This document shows positions 1-6,807 of a DNA stretch of 14,987 bases, piece by piece (position 1 is the stretch's first letter; each line of letters starts with the position of its first letter). The position numbers and the translations under genes were made by a program. Source of the stretch: Lentisphaerota bacterium (lineage in GTDB: Bacteria > Verrucomicrobiota > Lentisphaeria > Oligosphaerales > JAFGRS01); contig JAAYZO010000078.1 of NCBI GenBank assembly GCA_012514865.1, positions 1-14,987 on the forward strand, written 5' to 3'. The notes below the pieces were generated by a model. That model was not told where the DNA came from. It was given only the letters and a program-made list of their open reading frames with translations, and did not search any database.

Positions 1-114
1 GCATCCGCTGCTGACACCAAACGACTTACGGATGCCGTGGCATGAAAAACTTGCCGCAAAAACAGGGTTCTTACGGATAGTAGTACGGACGGGCCTTGCC
101 GGCTCCGGCGGTGG

Positions 115-254
115 GCGTTCCGCGTTGGGCGTTGCCTTTTCCAAGGGTCGCGGGTCGGGTGTCGAGGGTCCGTCGTTCGGCGTTGAGCGTTGAGCGTTCG
201 GCGTTGAGCGTTCCGCGTTGGGCGTTGAGCGTTCAGCGTTCGGCGTTGGGCGTT
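115..254 (+). repeat. 7-bp tandem satellite, GCGTTNN
   Basis: GCGTT recurs at an exact 7-bp period eleven times from 180 to 254 (starts 180, 187, 194, 201, 208, 215, 222, 229, 236, 243, 250). A one-mismatch unit, TCGTT, precedes it at 173-177, and a separate block of three units lies at 115-133. The two bases between units vary (GA, GG, CG, CC, CA) while the five-base core is invariant. The pattern resembles the heptanucleotide short tandem repeats known from cyanobacteria and other large bacterial genomes. Function is unknown. It lies about 165 bases upstream of the sulfatase start. Confidence 0.9.
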
Positions 255-341
255 CCCGATCTGACTGATCCGTCGGATCCGTCCGAATCGCCCGCTCGGG
301 GCCTACGGCCGCGGTTCCGCCGCCCCTCCCGCGGGCGGCGC

Positions 342-370
342 TGGACGCCGGCCTGGGCCCGGGATAGCGT
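342..370 (+). promoter_or_regulatory. Weak candidate promoter for the sulfatase
   Basis: TGGACG (342-347) and TAGCGT (365-370) are separated by exactly 17 bp, about 48 bases upstream of the sulfatase start. Only about four and three of six positions match the sigma-70 consensus, so in such GC-rich DNA this may be chance. Confidence 0.3.
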
Positions 371-417
371 AGGTCGCGGGTCGGCGTCGTGCCGGTCCGC
401 CCCGGAGGGCGTCGATC

Positions 418-1956
418 ATGGCAACACGCACGCAGCCGAACATCCTGGTCTGCTTCACCGACCAGCAGCGCGCCGATACCATCGCCGCGCTCGGCAATCC
501 CGTCATCCGCACCCCGGCCCTCGACCGCCTCTGCGCCTCGGGCGTCGCCTTCACCAACGCCTTCTCGCCGTCGCCGGTATGCATCTCAGCGCGCTGCAGC
601 ATGATCCATGGCCAGTACCCATGGCACACCGGCTGCTACGAAAACACCCGCATGCCGACCGACGGCCGTGAGACCTACATGGCCGCCCTCACGACTGCCG
701 GCTACCGCACCCACGGCATCGGCAAGTGCCACTTCTCGCCCGACCCGCTCGCCCTGCGCGGTTTCGAGACCCGCGAGGTCCAAGAGGAGATCGTCCGCGA
801 TCCCGCCAGCGACGACTACCTGCGCTTCCTGCATGAGCGCGGCTTCCGCCATGTCGCCGACCCGCACGGCATCCGCGGCGAGATGTACTACGTGCCGCAG
901 CCCAGCCAGGCGCCGGCCGAGCTCCACCCGACGCACTGGGTCGGCGACCGCGCTGTTGCCTTCCTCCGCGACCAGGCCGGCCAGCAGCGGCCGTGGTGCC
1001 TCTTCGCCAGCTTCATCCACCCGCACCCGCCCTTCGCCGTGCCGAACCCCTGGCACAAACTCTACCGCGCTCCCCTCATGCCCCTGCCCAACGTCCCGCC
1101 CGACAGCGAGGCCCTCCTGACCTACATCAACCGCCTCCAGAGCCGCTATAAGTACCGCGACCAGGGCACGGACCGCAACCTCCTGCGCTGCCTGAAGGCC
1201 TACTACTACGCCAGCATCTCCTTCGTCGACGCCCAGATCGGGCGCATCCTCGCCACCCTCGAGGCGACCGGACAGCTCGACCGGACGGTGATCCTCTTCA
1301 CCAGCGACCACGGCGAACTCCTGGGCGACTACAACGCCTTCGGCAAGCGCAGCATGCACGACGCCTGCGCCCGCATACCCATGCTCCTAAGCTGGCCGGG
1401 GCGCCTCGCCGGCGGACAGGTCTGCAACGCGCCCGTCAGCCTGGTCGATGTCGCCCCGACTCTCTGCGCCGCCGCCGGCACGCGCATCGGCTCGCATGCC
1501 CTCGACGGCCTCGACCTCGCCAGCATCGCCGAAGGCACTGCCCGGCGCGAGGCGGTCTTCGCCCAGCACGCCGTCATCCCGCCGGTCGCCGGGGCGCGCG
1601 ATCTCCACGACCACCCCGAGTCGCGGGCCGCCCTGTCGACCTACATGGCCGTCAGCCGCGACTGGAAGTACGTCTACAGCGCCACCGACCACCGCGAGTT
1701 CCTCTTCGATCGCCGCAGCGACCCGGCCGAGACCCGCAACCGCGCCGGCCTCGGGCTCTGCCGCGAGCCCCTGCAGGCCCTGCGCGCCGCCCTCGTCGAG
1801 GAACTCCGCGCCGCCGGCGAGACGGGCGGCCTGCAGCCCGACGGGTCGTGGCGCGAGTTCCCGCGGCTCGCCCTGTCGCCCGACCCCGACGCCCACCTCC
1901 TCGTCCAGGACCACCCCTGGGCCGACACCCGCATCCCGGGCTACACCAATCCCTGA
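418..1956 (+). CDS. Sulfatase family hydrolase, no signal peptide
   Basis: This 512-residue protein belongs to the alkaline-phosphatase-like sulfatase family, which hydrolyses sulfate esters using a formylglycine made from an active-site cysteine. The N-terminal metal site is FTDQQ (14-18). The catalytic motif is Cys55-Ile-Ser-Ala-Arg59, a C-x-S-x-R version of the usual C-x-P-x-R. GKCHF (102-106) replaces the common GKWHL or GKMHF. The second metal site is SDHGE (296-300), followed by GK at 309-310. Family length is normal. There is no signal peptide, so the enzyme looks cytoplasmic, as choline sulfatases are, and probably acts on a small imported sulfate ester. GGAGGG at 404-409 sits 8 bases before ATG 418. 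No formylglycine-generating enzyme gene is nearby. The convergent neighbour is a sugar-type oxidoreductase, but the substrate cannot be inferred. Confidence 0.93.
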   Translation: MATRTQPNILVCFTDQQRADTIAALGNPVIRTPALDRLCASGVAFTNAFSPSPVCISARCSMIHGQYPWHTGCYENTRMPTDGRETYMAALTTAGYRTHGIGKCHFSPDPLALRGFETREVQEEIVRDPASDDYLRFLHERGFRHVADPHGIRGEMYYVPQPSQAPAELHPTHWVGDRAVAFLRDQAGQQRPWCLFASFIHPHPPFAVPNPWHKLYRAPLMPLPNVPPDSEALLTYINRLQSRYKYRDQGTDRNLLRCLKAYYYASISFVDAQIGRILATLEATGQLDRTVILFTSDHGELLGDYNAFGKRSMHDACARIPMLLSWPGRLAGGQVCNAPVSLVDVAPTLCAAAGTRIGSHALDGLDLASIAEGTARREAVFAQHAVIPPVAGARDLHDHPESRAALSTYMAVSRDWKYVYSATDHREFLFDRRSDPAETRNRAGLGLCREPLQALRAALVEELRAAGETGGLQPDGSWREFPRLALSPDPDAHLLVQDHPWADTRIPGYTNP

Positions 1957-1995
1957 CACACACCCCGGCCGCGGCCGCGCCAGGGCCGCGCCAGC

Positions 1996-2153
1996 GGCCA
2001 CCCTGAACGGATACCGAAATCGGATCCCGGAGCGGCCGACCGGCCACCGTGAAGGGGTACGGGAATCGGATCCCGGAGCGGCCGACCGGCCACCCTGAAG
2101 GGGTGCGGGAATCGGATCCCGGAGCGGCCGACCGGCCACCCTGAAGGGGTGCC
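1996..2153. repeat. 46-bp tandem repeat array, three full units plus a fourth start
   Basis: Units begin with GGCCACC at 1996, 2042, 2088 and 2134, an exact 46-bp period. Each full unit has three parts: a CACCCTGAAGGGGTG mini-hairpin motif, then CGGGAATCGGATCCCGGAG, then CGGCCGACC. Units 2 and 3 differ at two positions, while unit 1 is the most diverged. The fourth unit departs after the mini-hairpin and continues into the hairpin element at 2136-2233. There are no unique spacers, so it is not a CRISPR array. It lies between the convergent 3' ends of the sulfatase and the oxidoreductase. Confidence 0.92.
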
Positions 2154-2242
2154 AGAGCGTAGCCGGGGGTCGTGCGCCAGAGCACGACCCCCGGAAACAG
2201 GAACCCACGAATCATGCACCCTGGAGGGGTGCCGGAAACGGA
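2136..2242. repeat. Dispersed hairpin repeat element, copy A
   Basis: Two mini-hairpin motifs, CCACCCTGAAGGGGTGCC (2136-2153) and GCACCCTGGAGGGGTGCC (2216-2233), flank a large hairpin. Its perfect 13-bp stem, CCGGGGGTCGTGC (2163-2175), pairs with 2182-2194 across a 6-base loop. The same architecture recurs at 8693-8816 and its right end recurs at 14591-14635. It has no coding capacity and fits a REP/MITE-like non-autonomous repeat. Its place between two convergent gene ends would let it act as a two-way terminator or 3' end stabiliser, which is inference. Confidence 0.88.
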
Positions 2243-2267
2243 CCTGGCCGGCCGCGATCGGCGGCGG

Positions 2268-3305
2268 TCAGGCGAACTCGGAGAGGCGGACCGGACGGCC
2301 CTCCGCCGCCGAGCGGTCGGCGGCGTAGACGACGCGGAACGACTCGAAGGCGGTGTCGAAGTCGGTCAGCGGCATGGTGGCATTGGCACGAATGGCCGTC
2401 GCGAAGGCCTCGAACTGCGGCTTGTACGGGTGGTCCGTGACGTCGCCCGAGCTGAGCATCGCGGTCGAGAGGCTGCTCCACTTCTCCTTGACCAGCCCGG
2501 CGATCTTCTCGGAGTAGATCTTGTCGTCGAGGAGGCTGCCCTTGCTGCCGACGAGATGGACGTGGAAGTAGTAGGGCTGCAGGCAGTCGATCGAGGCGGA
2601 GACCTTGCCGATCTTGCCGCCCTCGAACTTCAGGATGGTGACGCTGCAGGGCGGGTACTCGTACTCGGCAAAGTGCGGGCTGGTGCTCTTGGCGCTGTAG
2701 CTGGTGACCTCGATCACCGGCGCCTGCATCGCCAGCAGCAGGCCGTCGAGGGCGTGGCAGCCGGCGCTCAGCAGGGCGCTCCCGCCGCCGTCCTTCTTGA
2801 CGTTCCAGGCGTACTGGCCGTACCACGGCCCGATGCCGTGGTAGTAGTCGATCTCGCCGTAGTGCAGGTCGCCGAGGAGGCCCTCGTCGATGACGCTCTT
2901 CATCATGATGAACTGCTTGCTGAAGCGGCACTCCAGGCCGGCGCAGGCCTTGACCTTGGCCTTGGCGATCGCCAGCTTGATGGCCTTGGCGTCATCGTAG
3001 CCCAGGGCGATCGGCTTCTCGATGAAGATGTTCTTGCCCGCCTGCGCCGCCAGAATCGCCTGCTCCGGGTGGAACTTGTTCGGCGTGCAGATATCGATGA
3101 TGTCCAGGGTCGGGGCGGCCAGCATGGCGCGGTAGTCGCTGTAGAGCTTCACCGGCACCCCGAGGCTCTTCTGCAGCTCGCCCTCGTCCAGGGGCCGGAC
3201 GTCGCAGACCGCCGCCACCGTGACGCCCGGGACGCTCTTCCAGGTCTCGATGTGCGCACCCGCCACCCAGCCCAGACCGACGACGCCGACTCGCAGTGCT
3301 CTCAT
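2268..3305 (-). CDS. Gfo/Idh/MocA family NAD(P)-dependent oxidoreductase
   Basis: This 345-residue protein has the two-domain Gfo/Idh/MocA layout, a family that oxidises or reduces sugars, inositols and similar polyols. The N-terminal Rossmann motif is GVVGLGWVAG (7-16). The family EKP signature is at 96-98 (IEKPIAL), with the catalytic-region lysine at 97. The C-terminal substrate domain carries GGGSALLSAGCHALD (173-187), with His184 and Asp187 in the usual catalytic positions. The start at 3305 is chosen because a perfect AAGGAGGA Shine-Dalgarno lies 6 bases upstream (3312-3319) and MRALRVGVVG begins just where the fold should. The open frame extends to 3401 without support. Domains are complete and length is typical. 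Substrate is unknown. Convergent with the sulfatase, it may belong to carbohydrate catabolism. Confidence 0.95.
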   Translation of the reverse strand: MRALRVGVVGLGWVAGAHIETWKSVPGVTVAAVCDVRPLDEGELQKSLGVPVKLYSDYRAMLAAPTLDIIDICTPNKFHPEQAILAAQAGKNIFIEKPIALGYDDAKAIKLAIAKAKVKACAGLECRFSKQFIMMKSVIDEGLLGDLHYGEIDYYHGIGPWYGQYAWNVKKDGGGSALLSAGCHALDGLLLAMQAPVIEVTSYSAKSTSPHFAEYEYPPCSVTILKFEGGKIGKVSASIDCLQPYYFHVHLVGSKGSLLDDKIYSEKIAGLVKEKWSSLSTAMLSSGDVTDHPYKPQFEAFATAIRANATMPLTDFDTAFESFRVVYAADRSAAEGRPVRLSEFA

Positions 3306-3360
3306 GACCAGTCCTCCTTGACACGGCCCCGCCACCCAGACCGCCACCGACGGAGCCCCT

Positions 3361-3391
3361 ATTAAAGGATACAGCGCATGGGCCGGGTCAA
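3361..3391 (-). promoter_or_regulatory. Candidate promoter of the oxidoreductase
   Basis: On the minus strand, TTGACC (3386-3391) is followed by TATCCT (3366-3371) and then by TTTAAT (3361-3366). Spacing is 14 bp to the first hexamer and 19 bp to the second, both off the optimal 17. This is one of the few AT-rich spots in the intergenic region, and it lies about 55 bases upstream of the start codon. Confidence 0.35.
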
Positions 3392-3559
3392 CGGCCCCCA
3401 TGGGACAGGGCTACCATAGGCGGCTTCCGCCCGACCGCAAGGGCACGCAGGACTCCCGCCAGGGCCGCCCCAACGCCACGCCGACGGCCACCCTGGACGT
3501 GACCGCCCGCCGAGGCCATAGTGACCGCCTCGCAATCCCCACCCGCACACGGAGGCGCC

Positions 3560-4075
3560 GTGCACGACCAGAGCCAGGAACGCTTCGAAATCGTCGATGA
3601 CCAGGACCGCGTCGTTGGCACCGCCCGACGCGGCGAGTGCCATGGCAATCCGGCCCTCGTCCACCGCACCGCCCATGTCATGGTCTTCAACCGCGCCGGC
3701 CGCATGCTCCTGCAGAAACGCGCCGCCGACAAGGACATCCAGCCCGGGCTCTGGGACACCGCCGTCGGCGGCCACCTCCGCCCCGGCGAGAGCTACGAGG
3801 AGGCCGCCCGCCGCGAGATGGCCGAGGAGGTCGGCCTGGACTCGGGCCTGCCCCTGCGCACGCTCTTCGATGCCCGCATCCGCAACGCCATCGAGTCGGA
3901 GAACACCCGCGTCTTCGCGGTGACCCACGAGGGGCCCTTCCGCCCGCAGGCCGAGGAGATCGACGCGCTGCGCTTCTGGAGCCCGGAGGAGGTGACGCAG
4001 GCCCTCGGCACCGGCGTCTTCACCCCCAACCTCGAGGCCGAGATCGCCACCCTGCGCGACCGCGGGCTGTGGTAG
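3560..4075 (+). CDS. Nudix hydrolase
   Basis: This is a 171-residue Nudix protein, of a family that cleaves nucleoside-diphosphate-linked compounds in the cytoplasm using divalent metal. The complete Nudix box runs from Gly71 to Leu93 (G-x5-E-x7-REMAEEVGL), with metal ligands in REMAEE. The leading segment ECHGNPALVHRTAHVMVF and the DIQPGLWDTAVGGHL block match the YfcD/IPP-isomerase-like branch of the family. Substrate is not predictable. GTG 3560 is preferred because GGAGG (3551-3555) lies just before it, although the 4-base spacing is short. An alternative GTG at 3521 (GAGG at 3512-3515) would add 13 residues without recognisable homology. The gene converges on the phosphorylase-like gene 61 bases downstream. 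A role in polyprenyl diphosphate metabolism would suit the CrtI gene further on but is speculative. Confidence 0.9.
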   Translation: MHDQSQERFEIVDDQDRVVGTARRGECHGNPALVHRTAHVMVFNRAGRMLLQKRAADKDIQPGLWDTAVGGHLRPGESYEEAARREMAEEVGLDSGLPLRTLFDARIRNAIESENTRVFAVTHEGPFRPQAEEIDALRFWSPEEVTQALGTGVFTPNLEAEIATLRDRGLW

Positions 4076-4100
4076 AGGAAACGGCTGACCGCCAAGCCGC

Positions 4101-4117
4101 CGTCGCCGGCGGCGACG
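4101..4117. terminator. GC hairpin between convergent genes
   Basis: CGTCGCC (4101-4107) and GGCGACG (4111-4117) form a perfect 7-bp stem with a 3-base loop. It sits in the 61-bp gap where the Nudix and phosphorylase-like genes converge. No T-tract follows on either strand, so if it terminates transcription it is not a classic intrinsic terminator. Confidence 0.4.
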
Positions 4118-4136
4118 CCAGGCGCCGCCCGGCACG

Positions 4137-5033
4137 TCAGGCCAGCCCGACGGCGCTGCCCGGGATCCCCTCCGGCGGCGCGAAGACGCCGCGCAGCGCC
4201 CGCACCAGGCCCTTCGAACAGAACCCCGCGACATCGCGCACTGCCGCCTGGCGCAGCCGCCGCCCGCCGTAGCTCGCCGCCGCGCCCGCCACCAGCACCA
4301 TCGCCGCCGTACGGCAGCCCAGCAGCGCCGCCAGGATCGCCTCCGGGACGACCCCGTGGCCGAGGACGTCGGCGCCGTTGCGGCGCGCCGCGGCGGCCTC
4401 GGCCGGGGTGTCGAACTGCGGCCCGCGTGTGCCCTGGTAGACCCCCAGGCGAAGACCCACGCCGACGTGCGCCGCGGCATTGATGATCTCGGCATTCAGC
4501 TCCTGCGAGAGGGCGTCAGTCATATCGAGAAATGGCTCCCCGATCAGCTCGAGGTAGCCCGTGGCCGGGCAGGCGCCCATGGCGTTGATGGTGTCGGTGA
4601 TGGCCAGCCACGAGCCGCTGGCGAGGTCCTCGCGCAGGGCCATCCCGGTCTCGACCACGACGACATCGCGGATCCCCGCCAGGGCCGCCGCCGCGATCGG
4701 CAGGACGACCTCGTGGCCGCTCGCGTCCTCGTAGCTGTAGCGGTGACCATGCCCGACCAGGACCGTCGTCTCGCCGATCTGGCCGAGGATCATCTGCAGC
4801 GGACAGCCGGCCGCCGAGGGCCGCGCCGAGGCCAGGCCCGCCGTCGCCATCGCGACGCGACCCAGGACGCGGTCGAAGAGACCCTCGGGATCAAAGCCGG
4901 CGCCGAGCTGGACGTAGGCCCGCGGCACCTGCCACGACGCGAAGTGCCCGGGGAGGTCACGCGCTGCCTCGACAGCCTGCTGATGCGGTGGAGCCATGCG
5001 TGGGCGCATCCGGCCCGGGGTCTCCGGCGACAT
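4137..5033 (-). CDS. Purine nucleoside phosphorylase-like protein with altered active site
   Basis: This 298-residue protein follows the trimeric PNP/MTAP fold (PNP_UDP family) along its length. AYVQLGAGFDPEGLF (39-53) aligns with the family's GSGLG loop, HRYSYED (97-103) with RFHMYEG, VVVVETGMALREDL (124-137) with VVTNAAGGLN, GPQFDTPAE (204-212) with GPSFETVAE, and GADVLGHGVVPE (220-231) with GADAVGMSTVPE. Many functional residues differ from human PNP: Ser33 becomes Ala, His86 becomes Tyr99, Asn115-Ala116 becomes Glu-Thr, Glu201 becomes Asp208, Met219 becomes His226, and Thr242-Asn243 becomes Ala249-Gly250. Ordinary phosphorolysis of purine nucleosides is therefore doubtful. Start choice is uncertain. 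ATG 5033 has only a GGGGCGG-like site, while ATG 5009 has GGAGA at 5021-5025. The residues before about 37 are not conserved. Confidence 0.8.
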   Translation of the reverse strand: MSPETPGRMRPRMAPPHQQAVEAARDLPGHFASWQVPRAYVQLGAGFDPEGLFDRVLGRVAMATAGLASARPSAAGCPLQMILGQIGETTVLVGHGHRYSYEDASGHEVVLPIAAAALAGIRDVVVVETGMALREDLASGSWLAITDTINAMGACPATGYLELIGEPFLDMTDALSQELNAEIINAAAHVGVGLRLGVYQGTRGPQFDTPAEAAAARRNGADVLGHGVVPEAILAALLGCRTAAMVLVAGAAASYGGRRLRQAAVRDVAGFCSKGLVRALRGVFAPPEGIPGSAVGLA

Positions 5034-5053
5034 GCCGCCCCGGGCACCCGCCC

Positions 5054-5082
5054 AACCTACCGCGGCGGCGGAGCCGCGTCAA
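5054..5082 (-). promoter_or_regulatory. Candidate sigma-70 promoter of the PNP-like gene
   Basis: On the minus strand, TTGACG (5077-5082) and TAGGTT (5054-5059) are exactly 17 bp apart. The -35 box matches consensus at five of six positions; the -10 is weak. Transcription would begin near 5047, leaving a very short leader for ATG 5033 and about 38 bases for ATG 5009. Confidence 0.45.
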
Positions 5083-5128
5083 CGGTGCCTGGCGCCCCCG
5101 GCGCCCCCGGGGCGGGGGACTGCCGGCG

Positions 5129-5262
5129 AGCGACACCAGCGACACAAGGGACTCCAGGAGGCCGTCGCCGCGGCCCCTCGTGTTGCGGAGGTCACCGGTG
5201 TTTCCAGTGTCCCTTGTGGCCCTCGTTCCCCCCCTTGCGTCCCTTGAGTCCCTTCTCTGCCC
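5129..5262. repeat. Paired, inverted 9-bp satellites (AGGGAC-type)
   Basis: The left block reads AGCGACACC, AGCGACACA, AGGGACTCC from 5129 to 5155, continuing as AGGAGG. The right block (5206-5262) carries the complementary unit as TGTCCCTTG, TGGCCCTCG, a longer C-tract unit, CGTCCCTTG, AGTCCCTTC. CACAAGGGAC (5143-5152) and GTCCCTTGTG (5209-5218) are perfect 10-bp inverted copies 56 bases apart. No protein or RNA function is recognised. Confidence 0.75.
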
Positions 5263-5315
5263 GGCATCCTCCAGGCCCCCAGCCCGCGCCGGGGCGCGCA
5301 GCGGCGCCCTCGGCG

Positions 5316-5324
5316 TGGTATGTT
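5316..5324 (+). promoter_or_regulatory. Possible extended -10 element for the UPF0210 gene
   Basis: TGG directly precedes TATGTT (5319-5324), fitting the TGn-extended -10 pattern. No good -35 box lies 16-18 bp upstream. Transcription would begin near 5331, about 90 bases before the start codon. Confidence 0.3.
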
Positions 5325-5422
5325 GGCGGTCGTCCGCGCCGGCCGCGGCCCGGCAGTCAGGCGGCCCCGAAGGCCGCCGGCGCCCCGGCAGTACCGGCGC
5401 AGTGTCTCAGCGAGGGCAGACG

Positions 5423-6802
5423 ATGATCCGTTCCGATCAGATCCTGCAGACCGTCGGCATGATCCAGCACGAGAATCTGGATGTCCGCACCATCACCATG
5501 GGGATCAACCTCCTGGACTGCCGTCATCCGAGCGCCGAGGTCTGCTGCCGCAAGATCGTCGCCAAGATCGAGCGCTGTGCCGGCGCTCTGGTGGAGACCT
5601 GCAACGCGGTGAGCACCGAGTTCGGCCTCCCGATCGTCAATAAACGCCTCGCCGTCAGCCCGGTGGCCGATATCGCCGCCGGCCTCGACAGCGAGGGCTT
5701 CGTCGCCGTCGCCCACGCCCTCGACCAGGCCGCGCGGTCGGTCAGCGTCGACTTCGTCGGCGGCTACAGCGCGCAGGTCCAGAAGGGCGCCAGTGCCGCC
5801 GATGCGCGCCTCATCGAGACCCTCCCGAAGGCCCTGACCACGACCAGCAAGGTCTGCGCCAGCATCAACGTCGCCAGCAGCCGCGCCGGCATCAACATGG
5901 ATATCGTCGGCCGCCTCGGGCATGTCCTGCTCGAGATGGCCGCCGCCAGCGCCGACCAGGATGGCTTCGCCTGCGCCAAGCTGGTGATCTTCGCCAACCA
6001 GCCCGAGGACAACCCCTTCATGGCCGGCGCCTACCACGGCCATGGCGAACCGGAGACGGTCCTGAATGTCGGCGTCAGCGGCCCGGGCGTCGTCGCCCGC
6101 GCCCTGGAACGCCTCATCGCCCACGAGGGCGCCGAGAACCTCGACCTCGATGACCTCGCCGAAGAGATCAAACAGACGAGCTGCCGGGTGACACGCTGCG
6201 GCGAGCTGATCGGCCGCGAGGTCGCCCGACGCATGCGGACGCCCTTCGGCGTCGTCGACCTCTCCCTGGCACCGACCCCGAAGGTCGGCGACAGCGTCGG
6301 CGAAATCCTCCAGATCCTCGGCCTCGATGCCATCGGCGCACCCGGCTCCACCGCCTGCGTGGCCCTCCTCAATGACGCCGTCAAGAAGGGCGGCGCCTTC
6401 GCCTCGCAGAACGTCGGCGGCCTCAGCGGCGCCTTCATACCGGTCTGCGAAGACGCCGCCCTCAGCGCCGCTGCCGAACGCGGCGAACTCAGCCTCGAGA
6501 AACTCGAGGCCATGACCGCCGTCTGCTCGGTCGGCCTCGATATGGTGGCCATACCCGGCGATACCCCCGCAGAGACCCTCTCGGCACTCATCGCCGACGA
6601 GATGGCCATCGGCATGATCAACCGCAAGACCACCGCCGTGCGCTTCATCCCGGTGCCGAACAAGAAGGCCGGTGACCGCGTCGACTTCGGCGGACTCTTC
6701 GGCGGCAGCACCATCATGCCCGTCCCCAACGTCGGTAAGTCGGCACGCTTCATCCGTTTCGGCGGACGCATCCCGGCGCCGATTCACAGCCTCAACAACT
6801 GA
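5423..6802 (+). CDS. UPF0210/DUF711 (PFL family) protein
   Basis: This 459-residue protein matches the UPF0210 (DUF711, 'PFL family') group over its whole length, with the usual size of about 450. Diagnostic blocks include the N-terminal ENLDVRTITMGINLLDC, a VGVSGPGVVARALE block (about 213-226), LAPTPKVGDSVGEIL, and GAPGSTACVALLNDAVKKGG followed by NVGGLSGAFIPVCED. The structures known for the family are ring-shaped and resemble pyruvate formate-lyase, but no catalytic function is established. GAGGG (5412-5416) precedes ATG 5423 by 6 bases. The frame is open further upstream through satellite sequence, which has no homology and is excluded. Elsewhere the gene usually follows a small ACT-domain partner (UPF0237). 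None is present here; the divergent neighbour is the PNP-like gene instead. It is probably co-transcribed with the downstream membrane gene, 5 bp away. Confidence 0.93.
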   Translation: MIRSDQILQTVGMIQHENLDVRTITMGINLLDCRHPSAEVCCRKIVAKIERCAGALVETCNAVSTEFGLPIVNKRLAVSPVADIAAGLDSEGFVAVAHALDQAARSVSVDFVGGYSAQVQKGASAADARLIETLPKALTTTSKVCASINVASSRAGINMDIVGRLGHVLLEMAAASADQDGFACAKLVIFANQPEDNPFMAGAYHGHGEPETVLNVGVSGPGVVARALERLIAHEGAENLDLDDLAEEIKQTSCRVTRCGELIGREVARRMRTPFGVVDLSLAPTPKVGDSVGEILQILGLDAIGAPGSTACVALLNDAVKKGGAFASQNVGGLSGAFIPVCEDAALSAAAERGELSLEKLEAMTAVCSVGLDMVAIPGDTPAETLSALIADEMAIGMINRKTTAVRFIPVPNKKAGDRVDFGGLFGGSTIMPVPNVGKSARFIRFGGRIPAPIHSLNN

Positions 6803-6807
6803 CCGCC

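Larger units (their letters stand above)
1..417. other. Intergenic region upstream of the sulfatase
   Basis: No convincing gene is seen here. The first 100 bases are less GC-rich than the rest. They contain a 7-bp inverted repeat (GCATCCG at 1-7, CGGATGC at 29-35), which could be the right half of a longer structure cut by the window edge, and two copies of CTTACGGAT (25-33 and 70-78). Bases 115-254 are dominated by a 7-bp satellite, described separately. An open frame runs through the satellite on the plus strand, but its peptide only mirrors the repeat, so it is not called. Confidence 0.6.
5034..5422. other. Divergent intergenic region between PNP-like and UPF0210 genes
   Basis: No gene is seen. 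The region holds a candidate minus-strand promoter (5054-5082), a 9-bp duplicated GGCGCCCCC (5091-5108) followed by a G-rich tract, two oppositely oriented 9-bp satellites (5129-5262), and an extended -10 candidate for the plus-strand gene (5316-5324). Confidence 0.6.

Noticed and set aside
96..671. A 191-codon frame through the 7-bp satellite into the sulfatase.
   Set aside because: The N-terminal half simply translates the satellite and the rest is the wrong frame of the sulfatase.
1387..2219. Long overlapping antisense open frames over the sulfatase 3' end and the 46-bp array.
   Set aside because: Their peptides repeat the array (recurring RPLRDP or RSAAPGSD blocks) and the rest is the complement of the sulfatase gene. 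No start signal or homology is visible.
1996..2233. Possible CRISPR array.
   Set aside because: Successive units are nearly identical over the full 46 bp with no variable spacers, and there are no cas genes.
5101..5120. G-rich tract near a palindrome (CGCCCCCGGGGCG) as a G-quadruplex or operator.
   Set aside because: The palindrome has a 1-base centre, and there are too few separated G-runs for a clear quadruplex. It is probably part of the 9-bp duplication seen at 5091-5108.
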